From Auraticoccus monumenti (GTDB taxonomy: Bacteria; Actinomycetota; Actinomycetes; Propionibacteriales; Propionibacteriaceae): DNA of 64,000 nucleotides. Numbering within the stretch: the first letter of the stretch is position 1; each line of letters starts with the position of its first letter. Location: positions 868,001-932,000 of the forward strand of contig NZ_LT629688.1 in the NCBI RefSeq assembly GCF_900101785.1, written 5' to 3'. Below are positions 8,870 through 22,350 of this stretch, one piece after another. The notes beneath the pieces were generated by a model. The model was given only the letters and a program-made list of their open reading frames with translations. It did no database searches and had not been told where the DNA came from. The translations under genes and the position numbers were made by a program.

Positions 8870-9355
8870 CACTGAACCCCTCGAGAAACACGTGACCACG
8901 ACGCGCTCAGGCCAGGGCACGTGCCATGACCGATCCCCCGAAGAGCCGGCGCACCATGCAGCTCGAGGGTGCGCCGGGGCCGGCGGATCAACCGGCCCGC
9001 GCCGAGTAAACCTGAGATCCCGTTCACAGGGCAACCCGTCTCCGTGAAATTTCTCAGGAGCGTTTCGCGCACGTCACCACCAGCGTCGGGTGGACGTCCG
9101 GGGTCGGTCCCCGCCTGATCGTGACCACCGGCGAGCACCTCCCCGGGGTCCCTGTGACCAGTCGGGCACCGCCCCGCGCCCGGGCCAGGGGGTCTCGCTC
9201 AGCCGGCGACGCAGCAGGGCAGCCTGGGCTCGCCGGCCTCCCGATGCGGCGGGGCCTCAGGTGCCCAGCCTGCCGACACCGGAGGCAGGACGAGGCGGGC
9301 ACGCGGGACGCACGAGGGACCAGAGGTCCTCCGCCGGGGAGGCGGGGGGTCGGGG
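8870..9355. other. gene-free region: structured leader of the surface-protein gene and tRNA-Ile 3' flank
   Basis: No ORF of coding quality on either strand. On the minus strand the 130 nt before the surface-protein start contain two consecutive perfect hairpins (see the entry at 8946-8997). The stretch 8998-9060 is the least GC-rich part (TTTACT, AAATTTC) and probably holds the promoter, but I cannot assign -35/-10 with confidence. The part next to the tRNA (9320-9355) contains CCTCC/GGAGG repeats that may terminate the tRNA transcript. Confidence 0.4.
8946..8997 (-). promoter_or_regulatory. two consecutive hairpins in the 5' leader of the surface-protein gene
   Basis: In minus-strand order: GGCCGG / CCGGCC with an 8-nt loop (8978-8997), then CCGGCGCACC / GGTGCGCCGG, a perfect 10-bp stem with a 12-nt loop (8946-8977). 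Both lie 75-130 nt upstream of the ATG, in the probable leader RNA. This does not match any riboswitch consensus I can recognise. Confidence 0.45.
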
Positions 9356-9429
9356 TGGGCCTAACTGGACTTGAACCAGTGACCTCTGCCTTATCAGGGC
9401 AGCGCTCTAACCGTCTGAGCTATAGGCCC
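9356..9429 (-). tRNA. tRNA-Ile (anticodon GAT)
   Basis: The 74-nt minus-strand sequence begins GGGCCTATAGCTCAG and ends GGTTCAAGTCCAGTTAGGCC plus discriminator A, giving a full cloverleaf. The acceptor GGGCCTA pairs with TAGGCCC. The anticodon arm CTGCC-CTGATAA-GGCAG has GAT as anticodon. CCA is not encoded. tRNA-Ile just downstream of gyrA is a usual actinobacterial arrangement. Confidence 0.97.
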
Positions 9430-9453
9430 GAGGGGGATGACCGCGACGCGGCA

Positions 9454-9478
9454 CCGGTGGGAAACAGTAGCCCACCGG
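9454..9478 (-). terminator. hairpin between DUF3566 gene and tRNA-Ile
   Basis: CCGGTGGG / CCCACCGG, a perfect 8-bp stem with a 9-nt loop (AAACAGTAG), starting 17 nt after the DUF3566 stop. It probably ends the gyrB-gyrA-DUF3566 transcript before the tRNA. Confidence 0.6.
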
Positions 9479-9494
9479 CGCCACGCCGGACAAA

Positions 9495-10547
9495 TCAGTC
9501 GTCGGTCTCGGCCAGCGTCACCTGGAGGCCGCCGAGCATGGTGGCCGACAGGTTGTACAGGAACGAGGCGACGGTGGAGATCGCGGTGATCAGCAGCACG
9601 TCGACCACGGCCAGCAGGGCGGTCAGACCCAGTACCCGCGAGCCGTTGACGTAGGCCTCGAGGCGGAACGGGTCGGCGTCACCGGGGGCGGAGAACATGT
9701 CGGCCACGATCGTGTTCACCGCACCGAACAGACCCGACTGCTGGATGACCCACCAGACGAAGGCCACCAGCACCCACCCGGCGATGCCGAGGGCGATGGA
9801 GAACAGGAACGAGGTCTTCATCACCGACCAGGGGTCGATGCGGGAGAGCCTCAGCCGGGCGCGGCGCGACTTGCGGCGGGAGCTCTTCGACGTCGCCCGG
9901 GTGGGCGGCGCGAGCGTCTCCCTGGTGGAGGTCCCGGCTTCGGTCGCCGCGGTGCCGCCCCCGGCGGTGGGCACCGGCTGGGTGGGCTCCTCCATGGAGC
10001 CGGTGACCGCCCCCAGGGCGCCGGTGCCGGCGATGGTGCGCGAGGCCTCGTCCTCGGTGGACGTCCCCAGCGCACCGGTCGCGGTGCCGGTCGGCGTCAC
10101 CGCGCCCGTCGCTGCACGTCCGTCGCTCCGGTCGGCGCCGCGACCCGAGGGCGTCGCGACCGCGGGGTTCACCCGGGTCGGGGAGTCGTCCTCGACCGGT
10201 GAGGAGCCGGGGCCGCTCGTCGCGCCCCGTCCCCAGCCGTCCCTCGGTCGCGAGCCGGGACGCTCCGGGGCGCTGCCGGTGCGCGAGGCTCCTGGCACCG
10301 CGGTGGCCCGCTGGCTCGGCTGCCCCGGCGTGGTCTCCTGGGAGCCGCTGGTGCCGGGCTGGTCCGAGGGCCCTGGCTGCCCGTTGGCCCCTGCCTGTCC
10401 GCGGCCGCCGTCGCGCACCCTGCCCATCACCCGGTCGGCCCGGGTGGGACCGGCCGCGTCGGACCCGGCCTGGTCGGCCGGTCGCCCGCCCGCCTGGCCG
10501 TCGGCGGGCGTGACGGCAGGGTCGGTGACCTCCGTGCGATCACTCAC
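9495..10547 (-). CDS. DUF3566 domain-containing membrane protein
   Basis: 350 residues. The first ~225 are a disordered, Gly/Pro/Ser/Thr/Arg-rich region. The C-terminal ~115 residues are the DUF3566 domain with two transmembrane helices ([20 protein letters not shown] and [20 protein letters not shown]) and the conserved run [15 protein letters not shown]. This family lies directly downstream of gyrA in many actinobacteria. Here its start overlaps the gyrA stop by 8 bp. Its function is unknown. The unusually long disordered N-terminus is cytoplasmic if the first helix enters from inside. Confidence 0.9.
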   Translation of the reverse strand: MSDRTEVTDPAVTPADGQAGGRPADQAGSDAAGPTRADRVMGRVRDGGRGQAGANGQPGPSDQPGTSGSQETTPGQPSQRATAVPGASRTGSAPERPGSRPRDGWGRGATSGPGSSPVEDDSPTRVNPAVATPSGRGADRSDGRAATGAVTPTGTATGALGTSTEDEASRTIAGTGALGAVTGSMEEPTQPVPTAGGGTAATEAGTSTRETLAPPTRATSKSSRRKSRRARLRLSRIDPWSVMKTSFLFSIALGIAGWVLVAFVWWVIQQSGLFGAVNTIVADMFSAPGDADPFRLEAYVNGSRVLGLTALLAVVDVLLITAISTVASFLYNLSATMLGGLQVTLAETDD

Positions 10548-13245
10548 TGGTGTCGTCCTCCTCCGCGTCGGAGCCCGGCGCGTCGTTGGTCACCGGAGCG
10601 GAGTCGTCCGGCGTCAGGGACCCATTATCGTCATCGGACCCAGAAACCGAACCGTCGTCCGTCGCACCGGCCGTGTCGGCCTGGAACTCGGTGGCCTGCT
10701 GGGCCGCCTCGGACTCCACCTCCTCGGCGGTCGCGGCAGCCTGCTGCTCGACCTCCTCCTCGATGGCGGCCTCGGGGTTGATGGCGATCACGGCGACCGC
10801 ATCACCGTCGCGGACCCCCACGAAGCGGACCCCCATGGTGTCGCGTCCCTTGACCGCCACCTCGGCCACCGCCGAGCGGGTGACCTGCCCGGAGCTCTTG
10901 ATCGCCAGCACCTGGTCGGACTCCCGGACCACGATGCCGCCGACCAGCTGGCCACGGTCCTCGTTGAGTCGCATCGCCTTGATCCCCAGCCCGCCACGGC
11001 CCTGCTGGCGGTACTCCGAGACGGCCGTCCGCTTGCCGTAGCCGCCGTCGGTGACGGTGAAGACGTAGCGGTCGTCCTCGGGCATGTCGGCCCCGATGAT
11101 CGACATCGACAGCAGCTCGTCGCCGTCGCGGAACTTCATCCCGGTGACCCCGGACGTGGCCCGGCCCATCGGCCGCAGCTGGGAGTCGTCGGCCCCGAAG
11201 CGGATGGCCTGGCCCTTCCGCGAGATCAGCAGCACGTCGTCCTCGGCGCTGCACCGGGCCGCGCCGATCAGCTCGTCGTCGGCCTCGCGGAAGTTGATCG
11301 CGATCAGACCGGCCTGCCGCGGGGAGTCGTAGGCGGTCAGCTCGGTCTTCTTCACCAGCCCCCGGCGGGTGGCCAGCAGCAGGTACTCGGAGTCGTCGTA
11401 GCCGCGGATGTCCAGCACCTGCGCGATGCGCTCCTCCGGCAGGAAGGACAGCAGCCCCGCCACGTGCCCGCCGCGGGCGTCCCGACCGGCCTCCGGCAGC
11501 TGCCACACCTTCGCCCGGTAGACCCGGCCCATGTTGGTGAAGAACAGGATCCAGTGGTGGTTGGTGGTGGCGAACATGTGCTCGACCTCGTCGTCGGTGC
11601 GCAGCGTGGCACCCCGGACGCCCTTCCCACCCCGCTTCTGCACCCGGTAGAGGTCGCTGCGGGTCCGCTTGGCGTAGCCCCCGCGGGTGATGGTGACCAC
11701 CACGTCCTCGTCGGGGATCAGGTCCTCGTCGGAGAGGTCGCCGTCGGCGCGGATGATCTCGGTGCGACGCTCGTCGCCGTAGCGGTCCACGATCTCGGTC
11801 AGCTCGTCGGCGATGATCTGCCGCTGGCGGGCCGGGGTGGCCAGGATGTCCTTGAGGTCGGCGATGACGCGCTCGAACTCGGCCAGCTGGTCGACGATCT
11901 TCTGCCGCTCCAGCGCGGCCAGCCGGCGCAGCTGCATGTCGAGGATGGCGTTGGCCTGCAGGTCGTCGATGTCCAGCAGCTGCTTCAGCCCGGTGCGCGC
12001 CTCCTCGGTGCTGGGGCTGCGGCGGATCAGCGCGATGACCTCGTCCAGCGCGTCCAGGGCCTTGACCAGACCGCGGTAGATGTGGGCCTTGGCCTCGGCG
12101 TCGTCCAGCCGGTACTGGGTCCGGCGCCGGATGACCTCGAGCTGGTGGTCGATCCAGTGGGAGATGAACTGGTCCAGCCGCAGCGTGCGCGGGACGTCGT
12201 CGACCAGCGCCAGCATGTTGCAGCCGAAGGTGTCCTGCAGCTGGGTGTGCTTGTAGAGGTTGTTCATCACCACCCGCGGCTGGGCGTCGCGCTTGAGCAC
12301 GATCACCAGGCGCTGGCCGGTGCGGGTGGAGGTGTCGTCGCGGATGTCGGCGATCCCGGTGAGTCGACCGCCGTTGACCAGCTCGGCGATCTTCAGCGCC
12401 AGGTTGTCGGTGTTGACCATGTACGGCAGCTCGGAGATGACCAGGAGCTGGCGGCCGGTGCGCGGCTCCTCCTCCAGGTTGATCACCGCGCGCATGGTGA
12501 CTGAGCCACGGCCGGTGCGGTAGGCCTCCTCGATGCCCTGACGGCCCACGATCAGCGCGCCGTTGGGGAAGTCCGGGCCCTTGACCCGCTCGATGGCGGC
12601 CTCGAGCAGCTCCTCCGGGGACGCCTGCGGGTGCTGCAGCGCCCACTGGACGGCCTCGGCCACCTCGCGCAGGTTGTGGGTGGGGATGTTGGTGGCCATG
12701 CCGACCGCGATGCCGGTCGAGCCGTTGACCAGCAGGTTCGGGAACCGGGCCGGCAGCACCGTGGGCTCGGTGTCGCGGTTGTCGTAGTTGGGCTTGAAGT
12801 CGACGGTGTTCTCGTCGATGTCGCGCACCATCTCCATGGCCAGCGGCGCCATCTTGCACTCGGTGTACCGCATCGCCGCGGCCTTGTCGTTGCCGGGCGA
12901 ACCGAAGTTGCCCTGCCCCGAGACCAGCGGTGCCCGCATCACCCAGGCCTGGGCCAGCCGGACCAGGGTGTCGTAGATCGCGCTGTCCCCGTGCGGGTGG
13001 TACAGACCCATCACCTCACCGACCACGCGCGAGCACTTGTTCCAGCCGCGGTCCGGACGGTAGCCGCCGTCGTACATGGCGTACAGCACCCGGCGGTGCA
13101 CCGGCTTCAGCCCGTCGCGGACGTCCGGCAGCGCGCGCCCCACGATGACGCTCATCGCGTAGTCGAGGTAGGAGCGCTGGATCTCGGCCTGGAGGTCCAC
13201 CGGCTCGGTGCGCTCGGTGGGCGGTTCGATGGGGGTCTCGGTCAT
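10540..13245 (-). CDS. gyrA: DNA gyrase subunit A
   Basis: 901 residues. GyrA cuts and rejoins DNA in the A2B2 gyrase that introduces negative supercoils. Visible signatures: [20 protein letters not shown] near the N-terminus, the breakage-reunion tyrosine in [11 protein letters not shown], the QRDR run [15 protein letters not shown] (Ser and Asp at the E. coli 83 and 87 equivalents, the usual quinolone-sensitive residues), and the GyrA box [10 protein letters not shown] of the C-terminal wrapping domain. The last ~75 residues form an acidic, Ser/Glu/Asp-rich tail, a common actinobacterial extension. It lies 81 nt downstream of gyrB and overlaps the DUF3566 gene by 8 bp. Confidence 0.98.
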   Translation of the reverse strand: MTETPIEPPTERTEPVDLQAEIQRSYLDYAMSVIVGRALPDVRDGLKPVHRRVLYAMYDGGYRPDRGWNKCSRVVGEVMGLYHPHGDSAIYDTLVRLAQAWVMRAPLVSGQGNFGSPGNDKAAAMRYTECKMAPLAMEMVRDIDENTVDFKPNYDNRDTEPTVLPARFPNLLVNGSTGIAVGMATNIPTHNLREVAEAVQWALQHPQASPEELLEAAIERVKGPDFPNGALIVGRQGIEEAYRTGRGSVTMRAVINLEEEPRTGRQLLVISELPYMVNTDNLALKIAELVNGGRLTGIADIRDDTSTRTGQRLVIVLKRDAQPRVVMNNLYKHTQLQDTFGCNMLALVDDVPRTLRLDQFISHWIDHQLEVIRRRTQYRLDDAEAKAHIYRGLVKALDALDEVIALIRRSPSTEEARTGLKQLLDIDDLQANAILDMQLRRLAALERQKIVDQLAEFERVIADLKDILATPARQRQIIADELTEIVDRYGDERRTEIIRADGDLSDEDLIPDEDVVVTITRGGYAKRTRSDLYRVQKRGGKGVRGATLRTDDEVEHMFATTNHHWILFFTNMGRVYRAKVWQLPEAGRDARGGHVAGLLSFLPEERIAQVLDIRGYDDSEYLLLATRRGLVKKTELTAYDSPRQAGLIAINFREADDELIGAARCSAEDDVLLISRKGQAIRFGADDSQLRPMGRATSGVTGMKFRDGDELLSMSIIGADMPEDDRYVFTVTDGGYGKRTAVSEYRQQGRGGLGIKAMRLNEDRGQLVGGIVVRESDQVLAIKSSGQVTRSAVAEVAVKGRDTMGVRFVGVRDGDAVAVIAINPEAAIEEEVEQQAAATAEEVESEAAQQATEFQADTAGATDDGSVSGSDDDNGSLTPDDSAPVTNDAPGSDAEEDDTSE

Positions 13246-13326
13246 CGTTCTCTCTCGTCAGCGGGGGAGCTGCTCGGGTCCGTCGACAGGCTCGGGACGC
13301 CGGGGTGGGGGTCTGGGACGCCGGCC

Positions 13327-16361
<3,035 letters not shown>

Positions 16362-16374
16362 ACCGGCGCGGGGC

Positions 16375-16965
16375 TCAGGGCAGCCGCAGCACCCGGTCCA
16401 CACCCGGCCCGAGCTGCGGACCGACCACGACGCCCTGGATCCGGTCCAGCTGGGAGGTGGGGACCGGGTAGACCTGCTCGAGGGTGAGCCTGCCGCCGTC
16501 GAGGCAGCTGCTCGGGTACGTGCGGTCCACCGCCGGCCCCTCGTGGGACCAGGTCATCCCGTCCGCTCCCCGCAGCTCGGTCTGGCAGGTCACCCGCAGC
16601 ACCTCCCCGGGCGTGCTGAACGGCGTGTCCCCCTCCACCACCTCGGCCCGGGTGGCGTCGACCTCGAGGTGGGCGACGACGAAGCTCGCCCCCGGTGGCG
16701 CCTGCACCCCCTCCCCGCCGTCGACGTCGGCGACCCGGTCGGTGGCGTAGAGCTCGACCAGCCGGTAGCTGATCCCCTCCACGGTGACCGTCGCACCGGC
16801 CGGAGCCACCTTGGTCACCACCCCCGTGTTGAGCCCGACCCACAGCACCCACCCGGCGTACAGCAGGACCGCCAGGCACAGCGACACCACCAGCACCGGC
16901 CAGGGACGACGGACCAGCAGCCAGGACAGCTGGTGGGCGTCCTGGGCGTGGTGCGGGGCGCTCAC
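16375..16965 (-). CDS. single-pass membrane protein of unknown function
   Basis: 196 residues. An N-terminal cytoplasmic stretch, one transmembrane helix (WPVLVVSLCLAVLLYAGWVL) and an exported domain with two cysteines (VTCQTELRG; YPSSCLDGGRLTL) that could form a disulfide. Its start overlaps the stop of the upstream multi-spanning membrane gene by 4 bp, so it is translationally coupled to it. It ends 13 bp from the convergent gene at 15687-16361, whose exported domain has a comparable layout. No family recognised. Confidence 0.7.
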   Translation of the reverse strand: MSAPHHAQDAHQLSWLLVRRPWPVLVVSLCLAVLLYAGWVLWVGLNTGVVTKVAPAGATVTVEGISYRLVELYATDRVADVDGGEGVQAPPGASFVVAHLEVDATRAEVVEGDTPFSTPGEVLRVTCQTELRGADGMTWSHEGPAVDRTYPSSCLDGGRLTLEQVYPVPTSQLDRIQGVVVGPQLGPGVDRVLRLP

Positions 16966-18893
16966 GAGCCGATCCCCCGGGTGGTGGTGGACGTCCGGTA
17001 GGTGACGGTCTGGCCGACCAGGTCCCCGTGCAGCTCCTCGGCCCGGGCCCGGTCCACCCCCAGGTCGGTCTCGAGCCGTCCGGAGTACCCGCTGAACAGC
17101 TCACCGAGGGTGTAGCGCACCGTCATGCCGGCGGCGACGTCGGCGGGGTCGATCTCGAACACGAAGTCGCCGCTGGTCACGAACCCGGCGTCGGCGGAGA
17201 GGGAGGTGGTGCCCAGGCCGGGCTGGTAGCGGCGCTGCCCGACCACGAGCTCCGCACGCACCGTCAGGCCGGAACGCCCGGGAGCGGCGAACTCGACCGG
17301 CACCACGACGAAGACGCCGGTGGTGGGCAGCGGGTCCGAGCCGCCGGAGACGTCGACGAGCTGCTGGCCGAAACCCGGTGCGGAGGTGGTGACCTGGCGT
17401 CCGACGAGCTCCCCGGCCTGGTCCACCTGCGCCCGGGTGACGTCGGCCTCGTCCTCGCGCTGCAGCAGCACGGTGCTGACCGCCAGCACCGTGCAGAGCG
17501 CGAGCGCGACGCCGAGCTGGCCCAGCGGCCGCAGCCGGCGGGTGAGCTGGCGCGGCAAGGAGGCCGTCTCCACCCCGGTCTCCTCCGGCGTCCGGTCGGC
17601 GAAGATGGTCAGCGCCCGGGCGAAGGCGACGGCCAGCAGGGTCACCTGCACCGACATCATCAGCACCTGGTCGACCAGGTCGACCAGGGGCTGCAGGAAG
17701 ACCCAGGTGTCACCCTCCTGGCCACCGATCAGACCGCTGAGCACAGCACCCAGACCGAGACCGAGCAGCCGCATCACCGCGAAGGCCAGCACGTAGGCCC
17801 CCAGGAACACCGCCCCGGCGCGCAGCACCAGCCGCAGGGACTGCAGCGTGGGGAGGTACTTGTCGTCGATGTCGCCCAGGAAGGCCTCCTGCACGTGCAG
17901 GACCGCCCGACGGACGCCGGTCGCGCCCTCGGCGGCCTGGCCGAGACGCCGGGTCAGCCGCATCCGCTCCGCCCCCGGGACCCGGGCCGCCAGCGGCTCG
18001 CCCTTGCGCCACAGCTCAGCGACGGAGAGAACCTTGGACCCGAAGACGAGGGCGGCCATCGCGAGCCAGGCGATCGGCTCGCTCAGGCTGTCCCACAGCA
18101 CCGGCCACAGCACGTCGGTGAGGAAGGCGCCGACGCGGTCCAGCACCGCCGGCAGGTCGAGCCTGAAGAAGGAGAAGCCGGCGGCCAGGTCGTCCAGGGC
18201 GGCCGTCCACCAGGCCGCGAAGCGCCGGTCACCCAGCCAGAGCCCGGCGTGCTCGACCAGCCGGAACCCGCTGAGCACGGTGACCAGCAGGAAGCACGCC
18301 TCGACGAAGGCGGTCAGCAGCCCCAGACCCCTCAGCCCGGAGCGCTGGTAGAGGTGGTCGATCACCCGGCGCAGGACGTAGAGCCCGACCACGGCCGTGA
18401 TGGTGAGCACCAGCGCGGTGCTGCTGGTGACGGGGTTGAGCCGGGCCAGCACGTTCTCGGTGAACCCGGTGGTGTAGCTGGAGAGCACGACCAGGTCGGT
18501 GCTCAGCTCCTCCACGTAGCCGAAGGCGGCGTAGACGGCGAGGAAGGGCAGCAGGGTGATGGTGAGCAGTCTCAGCACGCTGACGTCGCCGTCGTCGTCC
18601 TCCTCGGCCCCGGACGCGGCCCGCACCAGCGAGGTCACCCCCAGCTGGGAGGCCACCATCCGCAGGGTCACCACCACGCCGGCCAGCAGGGACACCAGCC
18701 CTGCGGCGAAGGTGGGGATGACCAGCCAGGGCAGTCGGGGCGACAGGTCGACCGAGATGATCAGGCTCAGGTGGTAACCGGCCCAGCCCAGCAGCAGCAC
18801 CCCCACCAGCTGCGGCCACAACCGCCACCACAGCTGCCCGGTGCGGGCGGCCATCCGCAGGGTCTCGGCCACCAGCGCGGTCACGGTCGTCAT
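16962..18893 (-). CDS. multi-spanning membrane protein of unknown function
   Basis: 643 residues from ATG 18893; a TACGAT element 9 nt upstream suggests a leaderless start and excludes the longer upstream frame. Roughly nine to ten hydrophobic segments are visible (e.g. LVGVLLLGWAGYHLSLIISV, LLTITLLPFLAVYAAFGYV, VFLGAYVLAFAVMRLLGLGL). A final helix (LGVALALCTVLAVSTVLL) is followed by an extracytoplasmic C-terminal domain of ~150 residues (FVVVPVEFAAPGRSGLTVRA). The C-terminal part resembles the exported domains of the two neighbouring single-pass proteins. It looks like the core of a lineage-specific membrane complex; no enzymatic motif seen. Confidence 0.7.
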   Translation of the reverse strand: MTTVTALVAETLRMAARTGQLWWRLWPQLVGVLLLGWAGYHLSLIISVDLSPRLPWLVIPTFAAGLVSLLAGVVVTLRMVASQLGVTSLVRAASGAEEDDDGDVSVLRLLTITLLPFLAVYAAFGYVEELSTDLVVLSSYTTGFTENVLARLNPVTSSTALVLTITAVVGLYVLRRVIDHLYQRSGLRGLGLLTAFVEACFLLVTVLSGFRLVEHAGLWLGDRRFAAWWTAALDDLAAGFSFFRLDLPAVLDRVGAFLTDVLWPVLWDSLSEPIAWLAMAALVFGSKVLSVAELWRKGEPLAARVPGAERMRLTRRLGQAAEGATGVRRAVLHVQEAFLGDIDDKYLPTLQSLRLVLRAGAVFLGAYVLAFAVMRLLGLGLGAVLSGLIGGQEGDTWVFLQPLVDLVDQVLMMSVQVTLLAVAFARALTIFADRTPEETGVETASLPRQLTRRLRPLGQLGVALALCTVLAVSTVLLQREDEADVTRAQVDQAGELVGRQVTTSAPGFGQQLVDVSGGSDPLPTTGVFVVVPVEFAAPGRSGLTVRAELVVGQRRYQPGLGTTSLSADAGFVTSGDFVFEIDPADVAAGMTVRYTLGELFSGYSGRLETDLGVDRARAEELHGDLVGQTVTYRTSTTTRGIGS

Positions 18894-18951
18894 GTCGGGC
18901 TCATCGTAGGGGCGGGACGCCCTGCGGGGTGGCGCACCGGTCCGGGGGTGG

Positions 18952-19503
18952 TCAGCGCCGCGGGAAGGCCTGCAGCGCGCTGCGGCTGAGGGCGACGGTG
19001 AGTCCGGCGTCGGCGGCACCGTTGGCCAGTCCGCCGATCACCGGGACCGCCCGGAGCACGGAGGCGGCCAGCCTCACCCCCGAGCGCTTGCCCAGCTCGC
19101 CGATCAGCCGCTGGGGACCGCCACCGCCGAGCACCACGACCTCGACGAGCTCCAGGTTGTGCTCGTCCTCGAGGTCGTGACCGCGGAGGTGGGCCAGTCC
19201 CCCGACCATCCGCGCGTTCATCGCCAGCGACCCGGCCACGTTGGCGGGCAGCGCGACCGGCAGGGTGAGCAGTCCGCCGAGACCGGTGACGAAGCCGGTG
19301 GTGGCCGCGGCGGTGGCCGACTCGTTCACCACCGTGGACACCGCCGCCTCGACGTCACCGCCGCTGCGCTGCCGGCGCTCCTCGGCCCAGGGCCTGGACG
19401 CGCTCAGCGGACCGATCCCGTGCCGCACGACCGTCCGCACCAGCTCCCGCATCTTCGCGGTCACCACGTCGGTGCTGCCGCCGCCTGCCGATGCCTGACC
19501 CAT
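18952..19503 (-). CDS. EcsC-like family protein
   Basis: 183 residues with the EcsC-family pattern in the middle: VVNESATAAATTGFVTGLGG, LLTLPVALPANVAGSLAMNA, RMVGGLAHLRGHDLEDEHN, then a Gly/Ala-rich C-terminal segment (VPVIGGLANGAADAGLTVAL) likely to insert in or associate with membrane. EcsC was named in Bacillus for a gene beside an ABC transporter, but its molecular role is not settled. The start ATG has GGAGGA upstream. It lies between the membrane block and dciA. Confidence 0.75.
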   Translation of the reverse strand: MGQASAGGGSTDVVTAKMRELVRTVVRHGIGPLSASRPWAEERRQRSGGDVEAAVSTVVNESATAAATTGFVTGLGGLLTLPVALPANVAGSLAMNARMVGGLAHLRGHDLEDEHNLELVEVVVLGGGGPQRLIGELGKRSGVRLAASVLRAVPVIGGLANGAADAGLTVALSRSALQAFPRR

Positions 19504-19561
19504 GGCCCTGTCCTCCGGTCCGTCGCCTCGTCGCTGGCCGCCACGGTAGGACGGGTCCGGG

Positions 19562-20140
19562 TCACCCGTAGGTGTCGCGCGGTCCCCGCGCGCCGCGGAT
19601 GCTGCGCCGACCGTGCTTCCAGGAGGGGGCGTCGGGTCCCTTCACCTCGATCCGGGTGACCGTCCCCTGACCCAGCTGCTCGTTCAGACGGGCCACCAGC
19701 TGCGGGGCCATCGTCCGCAACGAGGTGGCCCAGGCGGTCGAGTCGGCGCGGACGGCGACCACGCCGTCGGCGTAGCCCTCGGGTCGGGAGTGCTCGGCGT
19801 TGACCGCACCCACCAGGGCCGCCCATCGTCCTAGCAGGAGGTGGAGGTTGACCTCGGTGGTCCAGCCCTGGCGGGCCAGCAGCGACTCCAGCGCCTGACC
19901 GATCAGCTGGGGGTCGCGTCCGTCCGGGCCGGAGCCGGAGACCTGGACCCCGCCGGGCCGGTCGCGGCGGCGGGGACGTCGCCGGGCCGCGGCGCCGGGA
20001 CCGGTGGCCCGGAGCTGGCGGCTGATGCTGCGCGCCACGTCGAGACCGGTGTCGTCGTGCTCGGGGGCCGCGGGCTCCTCCGGGGACGCCGCTCGCCCGT
20101 CGTCGGCTCCGGCCGGTCCGTGCTCCTCGGGATCAGGCAC
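19562..20140 (-). CDS. dciA: DciA-family (DUF721) replicative helicase operator/loader
   Basis: 192 residues from GTG 20140, which overlaps the recF stop by 8 bp. The C-terminal ~110 residues are the DUF721/DciA domain: [12 protein letters not shown]-type core ([20 protein letters not shown]), [31 protein letters not shown] and the actinobacterial C-terminal run [20 protein letters not shown]. DciA proteins interact with and help load the replicative helicase DnaB in bacteria lacking DnaC/DnaI. The N-terminal half is acidic, Pro-rich and probably disordered. Location right after recF is the usual actinobacterial position. Confidence 0.85.
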   Translation of the reverse strand: MPDPEEHGPAGADDGRAASPEEPAAPEHDDTGLDVARSISRQLRATGPGAAARRRPRRRDRPGGVQVSGSGPDGRDPQLIGQALESLLARQGWTTEVNLHLLLGRWAALVGAVNAEHSRPEGYADGVVAVRADSTAWATSLRTMAPQLVARLNEQLGQGTVTRIEVKGPDAPSWKHGRRSIRGARGPRDTYG

Positions 20141-21287
20141 GAGGTCGCACCTCCCCCCCGGCGACGTCGAACTGGTGACCCTGCAGGACGGCCGGGACGT
20201 CGGCCCCCACCGCGGCGGTGACCAGCACCTGCTCGGCGTCGGCCACCCCCACCGCCAGCCGCTCCCGGCGGGTCGCGTCGAGCTCGGCGAACACGTCGTC
20301 GAGCACCAGCACCGGGTGGACGTCCTCGCTGCGCAGCAGCGACATCGCACCGAGGCGGAGCGACAGCGCGTAGGACCAGGACTCCCCGTGGCTGGCGTAG
20401 CCCTTGGCCGGGAGCGCGCCGAGCCCCAGCACCACGTCGTCACGGTGCGGGCCGACCAGGGTGAGGCCGCGCTGCAGCTCGTCGGCGCGGCGGCGGGCCA
20501 GCTCGGCCAGCATCAGCGCCACCAGCTCGTCGCGGGTGGCGACCGGCTCGTCGGGTGCCGGCTCCAGCTCCTCGGGCAGCAGGGCGCTGCGGTAGCGCAG
20601 GGTGGCGGTGTTGTTGGTGGGTGCGATGTCGGCGTACCAGCGGGAGGCGTGGGGCGACAGGTCGCGAAGGGTCTGCAGCCGGGCCTGGAGCACCTCCGCC
20701 CCGAGCCGGGCCAGGTTGTCGTCCCAGACCTCCAGCGTGGAGGCGGCGTCACCCATCGCCCGGGAGCGTCCGGACAGCGACTTGAGCAGGGTGGTCCGCT
20801 GTCGCAGCACCCGGTCGTAGTCGGCCCGCACCCCGGCCAGCCGCGGCCAGCGGCTGACCACCAGGGCGTCCAGGAAGGACCGGCGCTCCGACGGGTCGCC
20901 CTTGACCACGGCCAGGTCCTCGGGGCTGAAGACCACGGTGCGCAGGGCGCCGAGCAGCTCGCGGGCGCTGCGCAGCGGGGCCCGGTTGAGCCGGGCCCGG
21001 TTGGCCTTGCCCGGGGTGATCTCGACCTCCAGCACCAGCGCCCGGTCGTCCTCGCGCCCGGCCCGCACGCGGGCCCGGGCCACGGCGCGCTCGGCCCCGA
21101 CCCGCACCAGCGGGGTGTCGGTGGAGACGCGGTGGGAGGACAGCGTGGAGAGGTACTCCACCGCCTCCACGAGGTTGGTCTTGCCCTGGCCGTTGGCGCC
21201 CACGAACGTGGTGACGCCGGGTTCGAGGTCGAGGTCCACCGAGACGTAGGAGCGGAAGTCCGCGAGGGTCAGGTGGTCGACGAACAC
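20133..21287 (-). CDS. recF: DNA replication and repair protein RecF
   Basis: 384 residues from GTG 21287. SMC-like ATPase that acts with RecO and RecR to load RecA at single-strand gaps. Signatures: [20 protein letters not shown] at the N-terminus, Walker [14 protein letters not shown], the RecF motif [10 protein letters not shown], and the Walker B/D-loop [19 protein letters not shown] near the C-terminus. It lies between gnd and dciA and overlaps dciA by 8 bp. Length is normal for the family. Confidence 0.96.
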   Translation of the reverse strand: MFVDHLTLADFRSYVSVDLDLEPGVTTFVGANGQGKTNLVEAVEYLSTLSSHRVSTDTPLVRVGAERAVARARVRAGREDDRALVLEVEITPGKANRARLNRAPLRSARELLGALRTVVFSPEDLAVVKGDPSERRSFLDALVVSRWPRLAGVRADYDRVLRQRTTLLKSLSGRSRAMGDAASTLEVWDDNLARLGAEVLQARLQTLRDLSPHASRWYADIAPTNNTATLRYRSALLPEELEPAPDEPVATRDELVALMLAELARRRADELQRGLTLVGPHRDDVVLGLGALPAKGYASHGESWSYALSLRLGAMSLLRSEDVHPVLVLDDVFAELDATRRERLAVGVADAEQVLVTAAVGADVPAVLQGHQFDVAGGEVRPRA

Positions 21288-21372
21288 CGGCCCACCCCCT
21301 CCCGGACGCCCGTGCGCACCGACCCCCGGGCTCCCCGCCCGGGCGCGGCTGGCACGCCGGGGGCCGAGCCCG

Positions 21373-22314
21373 TCACACCTTGCTGACGCCCTCGGCGCCC
21401 GGACCGGACTCGCTGGTGTCGCTGCGCAGGTCGCCCGCGTCCTCGGCCAGGGTGGCGTGGCCGCCGAACTGGTTCCGCATCGCGGCGACCATCTTCATGG
21501 CCGGCGAGTCGTCCTGGCGCGAGGAGAACCGGGCGAAGAGGGAGGCGGCGATGGCGGGGGCCGGGACAGCCAGGTCGATCGCGGCCTCGACGGTCCAGCG
21601 CCCCTCCCCGGAGTCCTCGGCGTACCCGCGGATGCCCTCCAGGTTGGGGTCGTCGGCCAGCGCGCGGCACGCCAGGTCGAGCAGCCAGGAGCGGATCACC
21701 GTGCCCTCGCGCCAGGACTCGAACACGGCGGGGACGTCGGTCACCTCACCCGACGCGGCCAGGAGCTCCCAGCCCTCGGCGTAGGCCTGCATGATCGCGT
21801 ACTCGATGCCGTTGTGGACCATCTTGGCGAAGTGGCCGGCGCCCACCTTGCCGGCGTGCACGAAGCCGAAGTCACCGGGGGGCTTGAGCGCGTCGAAGAC
21901 GGGCCTGGCCTTGGCCACGTCCTCCTCGGGACCGCCGCACATCAGGGCGTAGCCGTTCTCCAGCCCCCAGACCCCGCCGGAGACGCCGCAGTCCAGGTAC
22001 CCGATCCCGCGCTCGGCCAGGAGCTCGGCGTGGTGGTGGTCGTTGATCCACTTGGAGTTGCCGCCCTCGATGACGACGTCGCCCTCGTCCAGCAGGCCGG
22101 CGAGCTCCTCGACCACGGGGCGGACCACCTTGGCCGGCACCATCACCCACACCACCCGTGGGCTCTCGGTCAGCTGACCCACCATGTCGGCGAGGCTGGC
22201 GGAGTCCGACAGCTCGGGGTCGGTGTCGTAACCCACCACGGTGTGCCCCGCGCGGCGGACCCGCTCGCGCATGTTGCCGCCCATCTTGCCCAGGCCGATC
22301 AGTCCCAGCTGCAT
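21373..22314 (-). CDS. gnd: 6-phosphogluconate dehydrogenase, decarboxylating (short type)
   Basis: 313 residues. Oxidatively decarboxylates 6-phosphogluconate to ribulose-5-phosphate in the pentose phosphate pathway. The N-terminus has the Rossmann motif [12 protein letters not shown]; the catalytic region shows [21 protein letters not shown] and [19 protein letters not shown] (Lys-Met-Val-His-Asn-Gly-Ile-Glu-Tyr). The ~310-residue length marks the short, usually NAD-preferring type rather than the ~470-residue enzyme. The gene between dnaN and recF is a conserved actinobacterial arrangement. AAGGGG lies upstream of the ATG. Confidence 0.95.
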   Translation of the reverse strand: MQLGLIGLGKMGGNMRERVRRAGHTVVGYDTDPELSDSASLADMVGQLTESPRVVWVMVPAKVVRPVVEELAGLLDEGDVVIEGGNSKWINDHHHAELLAERGIGYLDCGVSGGVWGLENGYALMCGGPEEDVAKARPVFDALKPPGDFGFVHAGKVGAGHFAKMVHNGIEYAIMQAYAEGWELLAASGEVTDVPAVFESWREGTVIRSWLLDLACRALADDPNLEGIRGYAEDSGEGRWTVEAAIDLAVPAPAIAASLFARFSSRQDDSPAMKMVAAMRNQFGGHATLAEDAGDLRSDTSESGPGAEGVSKV

Positions 22315-22350
22315 GGTGTGGTCCCCTTCTGGTGGTGTTCGGGTGTCAGG

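Noticed and set aside
17028-18989. 653-residue plus-strand ORF over the multi-spanning membrane gene
   Set aside because: His/Gln/Gly-rich antisense shadow; the minus frame has clear transmembrane helices.
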